This document shows positions 16,314 through 24,247 of a stretch of 64,000 nucleotides of DNA, piece by piece; the stretch's first letter is position 1; every line of letters starts with the position of its first letter. Both the position numbers and the translations under genes were made by a program. The notes under the pieces are model-generated. The model was given only the letters and a program-made list of their open reading frames with translations, was not told the DNA's origin and searched no databases. This DNA is from Microbacterium sp. MF43 (GTDB lineage Bacteria; Actinomycetota; Actinomycetes; Actinomycetales; Microbacteriaceae), in NCBI RefSeq assembly GCF_012847295.1, contig NZ_JABBDY010000001.1, positions 1 to 64,000 on the forward strand. Reading direction: 5' to 3'.

Positions 16314-17189
16314 ATGCGACACCGCGACCTGTGGCTGGGGGTGGGGCCGACTCTTGCTGTCATGATCCTGCTGCTGGGTGTGCCGCTGATCTACACGGTC
16401 GTGTGGAGCTTCCAGAGCGTCGAGTTCGGAGCGCCGGGGGAGTGGATCGGCCTGGGCAACTACGTCCAGGTCCTCGCCGACCCGATGTTCCGATCAGCCG
16501 TCGCCTTCACGGTGGGCTACTCCATCATCAGCACGGTGGTGCTCCTGGCCCTCGGATTCGCGCTCGCGACTCTGCTCCACCACGCGGGGCGCGGCAAGTC
16601 CGTGTTCCTCGGCGTGCTGCTCGTGCCCTACGTGGTGCCGGCCATCCTCGCGGCCACGGCGTTCTCCTGGCTGTTCGACAACAGCTTCGGCGGACTGGTC
16701 AACTTCATCCTGGAGAAGACCACCGGCCAGGAGGTGCAGTGGTTCACCGAGACGTGGGCCAATCGCGGCCTCGTCCTCATGGCCGGCATCTGGCTGGGAG
16801 CGCCGTTCTACATGCTGGTTCTGCTCGGGGCGCTCAAGGGCGTCCCGGGCGAACAGCTCGAAGCCGCCGTCGCCGACGGCGCCAACTGGTGGCAGCGCCA
16901 GTGGCATGTGGTCATCCCGACGCTCGGACCGATGTTCCGGTTCCTGGCGCTGATCGGCATCATGAACGCCCTGGGGATCTTCGACATCCTGATCCCTCTG
17001 GCACCCAACGCCGAGACGGTGGGCTCCCAGTCGGTGAGCCTCTATGTGTACCAGAACGCCTTCGCCCGCGACCAACAGGACCTGGGCCTGGGCAGCGCCG
17101 TGAACGTCCTGATGATGATCGTGATGTTCGTCCTCGTCTCGCCCTTCGTCCGCAACATCTACCGAGAAGTGAAATCAGGCACCGCATGA
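16314..17189 (+). CDS. ABC transporter permease (MalF-like, CUT1)
   Basis: A 291-residue inner-membrane permease with six hydrophobic segments. The first is at about residues 9-30 (LAVMILLLGVPLIYTVVWSF). The EAA loop is near 195-215 (EQLEAAVADGANWWQRQWHVVIPTLGP), where the ATPase would dock. It sits 28 bp after the binding-protein gene and overlaps the next permease start by 4 bp (ATGA), indicating translational coupling. GAAGGAG precedes the ATG. It works with the MalG-like partner to import the ligand delivered by the binding protein. Confidence 0.9.
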   Translation: MRHRDLWLGVGPTLAVMILLLGVPLIYTVVWSFQSVEFGAPGEWIGLGNYVQVLADPMFRSAVAFTVGYSIISTVVLLALGFALATLLHHAGRGKSVFLGVLLVPYVVPAILAATAFSWLFDNSFGGLVNFILEKTTGQEVQWFTETWANRGLVLMAGIWLGAPFYMLVLLGALKGVPGEQLEAAVADGANWWQRQWHVVIPTLGPMFRFLALIGIMNALGIFDILIPLAPNAETVGSQSVSLYVYQNAFARDQQDLGLGSAVNVLMMIVMFVLVSPFVRNIYREVKSGTA

Positions 17190-18100
17190 TGCTCCCCGCA
17201 CCTGCACTTCCCGTCGAGGAGACCGCTCCGGCGACCCAGACGCTGGTTCAGCCGAAGCGCGCTCGCTCCACGCGAGCCCAGCGGTCGCGTCGAGCCCTGG
17301 TCCTCGTGACCCTCGCACTGCTCGCCGTCTGCTTCGTCATGATGTCGCCCTTCATCTGGACGGCCATGTCAGCGCTGAAGCCGACACGGGTGGCGTTCGC
17401 CAACCCGCCGGTGTTCTTCTTCGAGCCGACGATCGACGCGTTCGTCCGGCTGTGGGAGACGACGGACTTCGCGTTCTTCACCATGAACACGCTGATCATC
17501 GGCGTGATGGCCGTGGTGGGGACGCTCTTCCTGGCGGCCCCTGCGGCCTACGCTCTTGCCCGGTTCGGGGGCCGCACCAGTGCCATCATCCTCGCTTTCG
17601 CGCTCCTGATCCGGTCGATCCCGGGCTTCGCGATCATGCTGCCCATGTACGACTTCGCCACCGCGCTCGGTGTGTACGACACGAAGATCGCGTTAGCGGT
17701 CGCCTTCGTCGCCGTGGACCTCCCCTTCACGGTCTGGCTGCTGCGCAACTTCTTCGCCGCGATCCCCGTGGAGCTCGATGAGGCGGCGATGATCGACGGC
17801 TGCTCGAGGTGGGGGTCCTTCCGACGCGTCATCCTCCCCCTCATGCAGCCAGGTCTAGTGACGGCGGGTCTGCTGACCTTCCTGCTCGCCTTCCAGTCGT
17901 TCCTTCTTCCGGTCGTGCTCGCCGACATCAACGCGCAGACGGTGCCGGTCTTCCTGTCCACGCAGATCGGCCAGTCCCTGCCCCTGCTCCAGCAGGCCGC
18001 GGCCGGCATCGTGCTCCTGACGATCCCGGTGCTCGTGCTCGCGGTGTTCGCGCAGCGCTACCTGGTGGCGGGCCTCGCCGCCGGCGCTGTCAAGGGCTGA
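17186..18100 (+). CDS. ABC transporter permease (MalG-like, CUT1)
   Basis: A 304-residue permease. The N-terminus is a cytoplasmic tail of about 35 residues, followed by a membrane segment (LVLVTLALLAVCFVMMSPF) and five more. The EAA loop reads VELDEAAMIDGCSRWGSFRRVILPL, typical of MalG-type proteins. ATG 17186 overlaps the upstream stop. The open frame extends much further upstream, but only as a shadow of the first permease gene. No ATP-binding gene follows; actinobacterial CUT1 systems often share one MsmK-type ATPase encoded elsewhere. Confidence 0.9.
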   Translation: MMLPAPALPVEETAPATQTLVQPKRARSTRAQRSRRALVLVTLALLAVCFVMMSPFIWTAMSALKPTRVAFANPPVFFFEPTIDAFVRLWETTDFAFFTMNTLIIGVMAVVGTLFLAAPAAYALARFGGRTSAIILAFALLIRSIPGFAIMLPMYDFATALGVYDTKIALAVAFVAVDLPFTVWLLRNFFAAIPVELDEAAMIDGCSRWGSFRRVILPLMQPGLVTAGLLTFLLAFQSFLLPVVLADINAQTVPVFLSTQIGQSLPLLQQAAAGIVLLTIPVLVLAVFAQRYLVAGLAAGAVKG

Positions 18101-18159
18101 TCCGGACGCCGCCGACCCCCAAGACTCCCACCCGGCTTTCCGCCAGAGAGGCAACGACG

Positions 18160-19122
18160 ATGACCCAGCCGCAGCGCACGATGAGCGTCTACCCCTACAC
18201 CGACGTGGTGGACTTCGTCGAGAGAACGACGTACGTCATCTGGAACGACAGACAACCCGATCTGGTGCACGAGTGGTATCTGCCCGAGACGGTGATCTGG
18301 ACCGATGGCGGCGACATCGTCGGCGAAGACGCCGTCACCGCGGACACCTGGGAGCGCCGACGTGGCTTCTCGGACTACTACGGGGTCATCGATGACACCA
18401 TCTGGACGGGCGACGACGAGTCCGGCTACCGCACCTCGATGCGGTGGATCGCGCACGGCACCCACGACGGTGAGAGCCGGATCGGTGCTCCGACGGGCCG
18501 CCGGGTGGCCAACAGCTCGATTTCGCACTGCGTTATCCGCGGGGACCAGTACGTCGAGGAGTGGGCCGGCGGCAACAGCCTCCGGTTCCTCGAGCAGCTC
18601 GGCCTGGACACGGAGGCGGCCGCGAAACGGCTGACCTCGACGTCCGCGCCACGGGGTGAAGAGGCACGGGAGGCGACCCGGCGGCTCGGGGTCACCGTCC
18701 CCGCGATCCCGGAGGTCGTCGACGGCCCGGGCCGCGTGGTGGCCGACCTGCTTCACGGCCTCTATAACGACCGCGACCTCTCCTGGGCGGATCGCGTGTA
18801 CGCTCCCGGTGCGCCGTACTCGTTCAGCACCAGTCGAGTCGGCTTCGGCGCGGCTGGCGCGCGGGCCGAGGTGCAGCGCTGGCTCGACCTGCTTCCGGAC
18901 CTCAGCCTCGAGATCGAGGAGCTCTACTGGAACCTCGACGGCGAGGACGGCGGACGGGTGGCGGTGCGCTACCAGATCCAAGGTCACGCCCACGACGAGA
19001 CCGGCAAGGAGCGACCGATCTCGCTCATGGGCTTCCACCACATCCATGTCCGTGGCGAGAAGGTCGTCGCGGAGTGGGCGGAGTACAACGAACTCGCGCT
19101 TCTCGCGCAGATGGGCCGCTGA
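18160..19122 (+). CDS. tandem SnoaL/NTF2-like protein, subfamily B
   Basis: A 320-residue protein with two NTF2-like domains (about 10-145 and 185-315). It shares with the other subfamily-B proteins the start of domain 1 (VERTTYVIWNDRQPDLVHEWY), APTGRRVANSSISHCVIRG, and QYVEEWAGGNSL. Domain 2 ends HHIHVRGEKVVAEWAEYNELALLAQMG. ATG 18160 follows GAGAGG and lies 59 bp after the permease stop. Its stop overlaps the start of the next SnoaL-like gene by one base, so the two are made together, as a subfamily B plus A pair, right behind the transporter. That suggests they act on the imported compound. The reaction cannot be read from sequence. Confidence 0.75.
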   Translation: MTQPQRTMSVYPYTDVVDFVERTTYVIWNDRQPDLVHEWYLPETVIWTDGGDIVGEDAVTADTWERRRGFSDYYGVIDDTIWTGDDESGYRTSMRWIAHGTHDGESRIGAPTGRRVANSSISHCVIRGDQYVEEWAGGNSLRFLEQLGLDTEAAAKRLTSTSAPRGEEAREATRRLGVTVPAIPEVVDGPGRVVADLLHGLYNDRDLSWADRVYAPGAPYSFSTSRVGFGAAGARAEVQRWLDLLPDLSLEIEELYWNLDGEDGGRVAVRYQIQGHAHDETGKERPISLMGFHHIHVRGEKVVAEWAEYNELALLAQMGR

Positions 19123-20132
19123 TGGATTACGCAGCTGAGAAGGCCGTCGTCCGCGCGCACCACGCCGCCATCATGGCCGCCGGTCCGCAGTCCGTGGCTG
19201 ACGTTCTCGCGGAGCGCACGTCTCCCGACTGGCACTGGCGAGGGATGCATCCCTTCCACGAGCAGGTCGGCCACCGGGCCGTGGCAGAGTCGTTCTGGGC
19301 GCCCTTCCTCGCCTCGATGTCGCGGCTGCAGAACCGTCCGGACATCTTCATGGCGGGACGCAACGAGATCGACGGGTTCTCTTCGGTCTGGGTCACCTCG
19401 ATGGGTCACTTCATGGGCCTGTTCGACCAACCCTTCCTCGGGATCGCGCCCACCGGCCGCATCGCGATGCTGCGGTACGCCGAGTTCAACCGGGTGGAGA
19501 ACGGCCGCATCGCCGAGACGGCGATGTTCTTCGACATCCCGCACCTCATGATCCAGGCGGGGCAGAATCCTTTCCCACCGCAGACCGGGGCCCATCTGGT
19601 GCAGCCCGGTCCGGCGACTCACGAAGGCCTGATGTACGGGCCGCAGGACCCTGCGAGGGGCACGGAGACGCTTCGGGCCATCAACGCCATGCTCAACGGC
19701 ATGGGCCAGAAGTCCGAGGAGTCCTACGCCGCACACCTGGCGCACACGTGGCACGACGACATGATCTGGTGGGGACCGGCGGGCATCGGGGCCACGTACA
19801 CGATCCCGCGGTACATCGAGCAGCATGCGATCCCGTTCCGGGACGCGCTGAACGAGGGGTATCGCTTCAACGGGCACCTCTGCCGGATCGCCGAGGGCGA
19901 CTTCGGCGGATTCTTCGGCTGGGCTAACCTCACGGTCAGGAACTCCGGCGGCTACCTCGGCATGACGGCGGGTCCGGACGCTGCCGACATGAGGGTCGTC
20001 GACATCTATCGAGCGCAGGACGGCAAGCTCGCCGAGAACTGGATCTTCATCGACCTGCTGCATTACCTGAACATGCAGGGCCTGGACGTTCTGGAACGCA
20101 TGCGGTCGCTCCGGCACTCAACACGGCCATGA
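19122..20132 (+). CDS. tandem SnoaL/NTF2-like protein, subfamily A
   Basis: A 336-residue protein with two NTF2-like domains, homologous to the product of 10334-11398. Domain 1 contains SPDWHWRGMHPFHEQVGHRAVAE and GRIAMLRYAEFNRVENGRI. Domain 2 contains WHDDMIWWGPAGIGATY, IAEGDFGGFFGWANLTV and LAENWIFIDLLHYLNMQGLDVL. Conserved Trp, His and Asp residues around WHWRGMHPF and WWGPAGIG could line the pocket, which is inference. It overlaps the preceding gene by one base (TGATG) and is the last gene of the transporter operon, ending at a strong terminator. Confidence 0.75.
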   Translation: MDYAAEKAVVRAHHAAIMAAGPQSVADVLAERTSPDWHWRGMHPFHEQVGHRAVAESFWAPFLASMSRLQNRPDIFMAGRNEIDGFSSVWVTSMGHFMGLFDQPFLGIAPTGRIAMLRYAEFNRVENGRIAETAMFFDIPHLMIQAGQNPFPPQTGAHLVQPGPATHEGLMYGPQDPARGTETLRAINAMLNGMGQKSEESYAAHLAHTWHDDMIWWGPAGIGATYTIPRYIEQHAIPFRDALNEGYRFNGHLCRIAEGDFGGFFGWANLTVRNSGGYLGMTAGPDAADMRVVDIYRAQDGKLAENWIFIDLLHYLNMQGLDVLERMRSLRHSTRP

Positions 20133-20134
20133 AG

Positions 20135-20183
20135 AGGAGCCCAGCACCCGGCAGGCAGTCGCGTCCGGTGCCGGGCTCCTTTT
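20135..20183. terminator. terminator between convergent operons
   Basis: GGAGCCC-GCACC-CGG on the left pairs with CCG-GGTGC-GGGCTCC on the right with small bulges, followed by TTTT. It separates the transporter operon (plus) from the aldolase operon (minus). Confidence 0.85.
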
Positions 20184-20189
20184 CGTGGG

Positions 20190-20936
20190 TCAGCGCGGTG
20201 CCGACAGCACGTCGCTCAGGCTGCGCATGAGCACGTCGGTGAGGTTGAACACGACGAGCGATGCACCGGCGGAAAAGGCGGCGGATGCGGCATCCCGCGT
20301 TCCCACGATGTCCATGCGGAGGATGCCGGCCTCGGCGACCGCGCGGTGGACCTGCCGCGTCGCCTCGGCGACGGGAACGTCGTGCGGGCCGGTGGCAGCC
20401 GCGAGATCGGAAGGCCCGATCATGAGGCCGTCGATGCCGCGCGTGGTGGCGATCTCCGCGACCGCCGCGACCCCGGCGGGGGACTCGATCATGCCGATGA
20501 GGAGCGTCTCGTCCGACAGGCGCGCCCGGTGGCTCTCGCGATCGACCGTGCCGAAGCGGCCCGCGCGGTTGTACGTCGCGAAACCGCGACGTCCGACGGG
20601 CGGATAGTGGGTGGCCTGCACCGTGATGTTCGCGTCGGCGGGCGTGTCGAGGTGCGGCACGAGCACGCCCTGCGCGCCCTGGTCGAGCGCTCGCAGGATC
20701 GCCCCGTGATCGCCTTCCCCCACCCGCACGATCGTCGTGATACCGTAAGCGGCGGCGGTGGCGATGTGCTGGCGGAGGGCGACGCCGTCGGCCGGCCCGT
20801 GCTCACCGTCGACGACGACGAAGTCGGTGCCGGCGACGGCGGACATCTCGATGAGTTCCTCGTTGGGCATTCGCAGCAGCACGCCGAGGAGCTTCTCGCC
20901 CGACCTCGCCCGCAGGCGTAAGGAAGGTGTGTTCAT
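20190..20936 (-). CDS. HpcH/HpaI-family aldolase
   Basis: A 248-residue class II pyruvate aldolase. Diagnostic stretches are GTDFVVVDGEHGPADGV (substrate and metal region, residues about 32-48), VLVPHLDTPADA, LIGMIESPAGVAAVAEIA with the metal-ligand Glu, and GIDGLMIGPSDLAAATG. Family members cleave 2-keto-3-deoxy or 4-hydroxy-2-oxo acids to pyruvate and an aldehyde. ATG 20936 overlaps the SDR stop (ATGA). Last gene of a three-gene operon with a histidinol-dehydrogenase-like enzyme and an SDR, which suits a pathway that oxidises an alcohol to a hydroxy or oxo acid and then splits it. Exact substrate unknown. Confidence 0.88.
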   Translation of the reverse strand: MNTPSLRLRARSGEKLLGVLLRMPNEELIEMSAVAGTDFVVVDGEHGPADGVALRQHIATAAAYGITTIVRVGEGDHGAILRALDQGAQGVLVPHLDTPADANITVQATHYPPVGRRGFATYNRAGRFGTVDRESHRARLSDETLLIGMIESPAGVAAVAEIATTRGIDGLMIGPSDLAAATGPHDVPVAEATRQVHRAVAEAGILRMDIVGTRDAASAAFSAGASLVVFNLTDVLMRSLSDVLSAPR

Positions 20937-21691
20937 GCCACCATCCCCGCCGAGAGGTCGACGTCCGCGCCGCACAGTCCGGGCATCGCCAGAATGGCGA
21001 CCACCGCCCGCGCGACTTCCTCCTCGGTGACCATGCGGCCCAAGGCCGACCGCGACACGAAGGCGGCCTCGGCGTCGGCGGCAGAACCGCCCGACCGCTC
21101 CGCCTCGAGGCGGAAGTTGCGCTCCATGCGGGGGCCGGCCACCGGCCCCGGGGAGAGCGTGTTGACGCTCACTCCCTGAGGCCCCGCCTCGAACGCGAGC
21201 GTCGAGGTCAGGCCGATGACCGCCATCTTCGAGGCGCAGTACGGGGTGCGATGCACCAGGGGCCGCTTGCCCGACACCGAAGCGATGTTGATCACGTCGC
21301 CGGATCCGCGCTCGTACATCCCGGGCAGGAAGGCCCGGCAGAGCAGGAAGATCCCGCGTACGTTCACCCCGAACACGTCGTCCCACTCGGCGGGCGTGAT
21401 GTCGACCAGATCCGCCACCGGGCCCGGGACCCCCGCGTTGTTGACCAGGATCGAGATCTCGACCTCGCTCAATCGCGCGCGCAGCGCATCGACGGAGTCC
21501 GGGTCGGCCACATCGCAGGCCTCCCAGCGGGCGCGCTCGCCGAGATCGGCCACGACGGCGGCGAGCTTCGCCTCGTCCCGCCCGACCAGCACCACGTCGG
21601 CTCCTGCGCCGTGGAGCATCGAGGCGATCGCGGCGCCGAGCCCGCTGCCGCCACCGGTGATGAGCGCCGTGCGCCCGGCGAGCGAGGTCAT
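20933..21691 (-). CDS. short-chain dehydrogenase/reductase
   Basis: A 252-residue classical SDR. The dinucleotide-binding TGGGSGLGAAIA lies near residue 12, NNAGVPG near 86, a catalytic serine in ASVSG near 135 and YCASK near 149. It ends with a family-like C-terminus (DVDLSAGMVA). The start is ATG 21691, or GTG 21694 one codon earlier; both overlap the stop of the upstream gene, so the two are translationally coupled. NAD(H) or NADP(H) preference cannot be judged safely. It probably oxidises or reduces a hydroxyl group in the same pathway as its neighbours. Confidence 0.9.
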   Translation of the reverse strand: MTSLAGRTALITGGGSGLGAAIASMLHGAGADVVLVGRDEAKLAAVVADLGERARWEACDVADPDSVDALRARLSEVEISILVNNAGVPGPVADLVDITPAEWDDVFGVNVRGIFLLCRAFLPGMYERGSGDVINIASVSGKRPLVHRTPYCASKMAVIGLTSTLAFEAGPQGVSVNTLSPGPVAGPRMERNFRLEAERSGGSAADAEAAFVSRSALGRMVTEEEVARAVVAILAMPGLCGADVDLSAGMVA

Positions 21692-23031
21692 CACGAGGTC
21701 GGCGTCAGCGGCGCGAGGTCGGCGTCGAGGGCTTCGTCGATCCAGTCGAAGCGGCGACCGCTGTGGCGCCAGGCGCGGGCATCGCCGGACCGGGCGTGGC
21801 CTTCGAAGAGCTCGACGCGCGCGGCTCGGCCGCAGACCTCGCCGAGAAGCGCCGACGACGCCGGATCGACGATCTCCTGGTAGGTCACGGTGCGCAGGTA
21901 CTTGCCGACCCAGAGTCCGCCGGTGTACCGGGCGGCACCGAGCGTGGGCAGCACATGGTTGGTGCCGATGACCTTGTCGCCGTAGGACACGCAGGTGTTC
22001 TCGCCGAGGAAGAGCGCGCCGTAGTCGTGCATCTTCTCCAGCGCCGCGCGCGGCTCGGCAGTGAAGACCTGGACGTGCTCCGACGCGAACCCGTCCGCGA
22101 TCACGTAGGCCTCGTCCAGGTCATCGGCGACGATGACCTGGCCCCAGTCCCGCCACGCCGGCTCGGCGTAGTCGCGCGTGGAGAGGTGCGGCAGCAGCCC
22201 CTCGACCTGCTCGATCACCTGTTCGCCGAGCGTCCGTGAGGTCGTCACGAGCACCGCCGGCGACTCCGGTCCGTGCTCCGCCTGCGACAGCAGGTCCACC
22301 GCGGTGAGGAAGGGGTCGGCGGTCTCGTCTGCGATGATGAGGATCTCGGTGGGGCCGGCGAAGAGGTCGATGCCGACCTCGCCGAACAGCTGGCGCTTCG
22401 CCTCCGCGACATACGCGTTGCCCGGGCCCGCGATCAGGTTCACCGGTGCGATCGTCTCCGTGCCGATGGCCATCGCGGCCACGGCCTGGACGCCTCCGAG
22501 GATGTAGATCTCATCAGCCCCCGCGAGCTTCATCGCGGCGACCGTCGCTGCGGGGATCTCGCCGCGGATCGGCGGAGTGCAGGCGACGACGCGCGGCACG
22601 CCGGCCACCTTCGCCGTGATGATCGTCATGTGCGCCGATGCCGTCAGGGGGTACTTCCCCCCGGGGATGTAGGCGCCTGCAGCCTGCACCGGAACGTGCT
22701 TCTGGCCGAGGTGAACCCCGGGAAGCGTCTCGACCTCGATGTCGACGAGCGAGTCGCGCTGAGCCTGGGCGAAGGTGCGGACCTGCTCCTGCACGAACAC
22801 GATGTCGTCGATGACCTGCTGGTCCAGCGTTCCCATGATCCGGGCGACGGCGTCGTCGTCGAGGCGGAAGGCATCCGCCGTCCAGTTGTCGAACTTCTCG
22901 GCGTAGCGCTGCACTGCGCTGTCGCCCTCGTGACGGATGTCGGCGATGATCTCGCGGACACGGTCTGCGACATCCTTCTGGGCGGTATCGCCGAACGATT
23001 TGGTGGGTGCGCTCTTCAGATGGGTGGCCAT
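21691..23031 (-). CDS. histidinol-dehydrogenase-like enzyme, probably catabolic
   Basis: A 446-residue member of the histidinol dehydrogenase superfamily (NAD-dependent four-electron oxidation of an amino alcohol or polyol to an acid, with Zn). Family signatures include PVQAAGAYIPGGKYPLTASA, LIAGPGNAYVAEAKRQLFG, IDLFAGPTEILIIADE, LLSQAEHGPES, FASEHVQ and GTNHVLPT. There are no other his genes here, and it lies in an operon with an SDR and an aldolase behind a LacI operator. That argues for a catabolic relative, such as the sulfopropanediol dehydrogenase branch (HpsN), rather than histidine synthesis. ATG 23031 follows GAGAGGA; an earlier in-frame ATG lies inside the operator region and is less likely. 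Confidence 0.85.
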   Translation of the reverse strand: MATHLKSAPTKSFGDTAQKDVADRVREIIADIRHEGDSAVQRYAEKFDNWTADAFRLDDDAVARIMGTLDQQVIDDIVFVQEQVRTFAQAQRDSLVDIEVETLPGVHLGQKHVPVQAAGAYIPGGKYPLTASAHMTIITAKVAGVPRVVACTPPIRGEIPAATVAAMKLAGADEIYILGGVQAVAAMAIGTETIAPVNLIAGPGNAYVAEAKRQLFGEVGIDLFAGPTEILIIADETADPFLTAVDLLSQAEHGPESPAVLVTTSRTLGEQVIEQVEGLLPHLSTRDYAEPAWRDWGQVIVADDLDEAYVIADGFASEHVQVFTAEPRAALEKMHDYGALFLGENTCVSYGDKVIGTNHVLPTLGAARYTGGLWVGKYLRTVTYQEIVDPASSALLGEVCGRAARVELFEGHARSGDARAWRHSGRRFDWIDEALDADLAPLTPTS

Positions 23032-23050
23032 GCCTGTGGAGTCCTCTCGC

Positions 23051-23079
23051 TGCATACGTATGTCTTAAGTATGCATGCC
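23051..23079. promoter_or_regulatory. LacI-type operator, site 4 (divergent promoter)
   Basis: TGCATACGTATG (23051-23062) is followed by AGTATGCATGCC (23068-23079), a second half-site-rich copy in inverse orientation. It lies between the divergent starts of the dehydrogenase operon (23031) and the second LacI gene (23132). Confidence 0.7.
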
Positions 23080-23131
23080 TCTGTACCTCTGTCAAGATCG
23101 CTAGACTCTGACGACATCCGGGGAGGCCGCA

Positions 23132-24133
23132 TTGGGAATCACGAGTCATGACGTCGCCCGGCTTGCCGGGGTCTCGCAGCCGACCGTGTCGCGGGCTCTC
23201 CGCGACGACGCGCGGGTCTCTGAGGAGACGAGGCGGCGAGTTCGCGAAGCGGCCGTCCGACTCAACTACGTTCCGAGCGACGTGGGTCGTGCGCTGTCGT
23301 CCGGACGGACGCGACGAATCGGGCTTCTCGTGACCGATCTGGACAACGAGTTCTACGCGCACATCATCGCCCCGATGCACAGGGAGCTCGAGCGCCGCGG
23401 TTATCAGCTCATGCTGCACACCGAATCCGGCGACAGCGAGACCGTCGTCGAGCGACTGCTCGCCAACGGGCTGGACGGCGTGATCCTTGCCACGACCACA
23501 CTGGACGCCGTTGCGCCGCTCCGGCTCCGCGACCGTGGGATCCCCTTCGTCTACTTCAACCGGGTGGGCCGCATCGCCGAGGCGGACGCGGCGACCGTCT
23601 CGCCCGTCAGCGGCCTGTCCGCCGGCGTCTCCCGCGCCTACGAACTCGGCCATCGCCGATTCGGCGCCGTGCTGGGGCCGCGGGAGACCAGCACAGGGCA
23701 GGAGCGAGAGCAGGCCCTGCGCGAGGCGCTGGGCGGGTTGGGGATCCCGTTGGATGCCGCCTACGTGCGCACCGCGCCGTATGACGCGGCATCCGGAGAC
23801 TCGGCTACGGCCTCGCTGCTCGCCCTTCCCGAGCGGCCCACCGTGATCTTTTGCGGCAACGACGTCGTGGCCATCGGCGCGCTGAACGCTGCGAAGCGGG
23901 AAGGCGTACAGGTGCCCGACGAGCTTTCCATCGTCGGCTTCGACGATCTGCCCGTGGCTTCCTGGCCCATCGTTGAGCTCTCGACGGTGTCGTACGATCT
24001 CGCCGGCATGGCCGCCGCGGCCGCGGAGGCTTTGACGCGGCGCATAGCCGACCCCACAGAGCCGTACGCGCGCACGGAGTTCGAGACCGCCTTCGTCGAG
24101 CGCCGCACGCTCGGCCCGGCTCCCGTGCGCTGA
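23132..24133 (+). CDS. LacI-family transcriptional repressor 2
   Basis: A 333-residue LacI/GalR regulator that starts at TTG 23132. The HTH occupies residues 2-33 (TSHDVARLAGVSQPTVSRALRDDARVSEETR) and is nearly the same as in repressor 1. The effector domain follows, with GLLVTDLDNEFYAHII, a dimer/hinge region and PDELSIVGFDDLPVASWPIVELSTV. The divergent gene is the histidinol-dehydrogenase-like enzyme, with an operator between. Two paralogous repressors reading the same palindrome in one cluster could respond to different inducers (for example the incoming substrate and a pathway intermediate). This is inference. Confidence 0.9.
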   Translation: MGITSHDVARLAGVSQPTVSRALRDDARVSEETRRRVREAAVRLNYVPSDVGRALSSGRTRRIGLLVTDLDNEFYAHIIAPMHRELERRGYQLMLHTESGDSETVVERLLANGLDGVILATTTLDAVAPLRLRDRGIPFVYFNRVGRIAEADAATVSPVSGLSAGVSRAYELGHRRFGAVLGPRETSTGQEREQALREALGGLGIPLDAAYVRTAPYDAASGDSATASLLALPERPTVIFCGNDVVAIGALNAAKREGVQVPDELSIVGFDDLPVASWPIVELSTVSYDLAGMAAAAAEALTRRIADPTEPYARTEFETAFVERRTLGPAPVR

Positions 24134-24176
24134 GGACCACGCGGCTGCGGCTGCAGGCCTCTTGCAATCCGTTTGT

Positions 24177-24191
24177 GCATACGCATACACT
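24177..24191. promoter_or_regulatory. LacI-type operator, site 5 (before the SnoaL-bicupin operon)
   Basis: GCATACGCATACACT differs from site 1 at a single base. It lies 57 bases before the GTG start at 24248. Confidence 0.7.
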
Positions 24192-24247
24192 GCTGACCAA
24201 TACAGACGATCGGCGGGCATGCCGGTTGACGAACGCAAGGAGCAGCA

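Noticed and set aside
21691-23031. histidine-biosynthesis hisD
   Set aside because: No other his genes are near and the operon partners and LacI operator fit catabolism. I cannot fully exclude it without a phylogeny.
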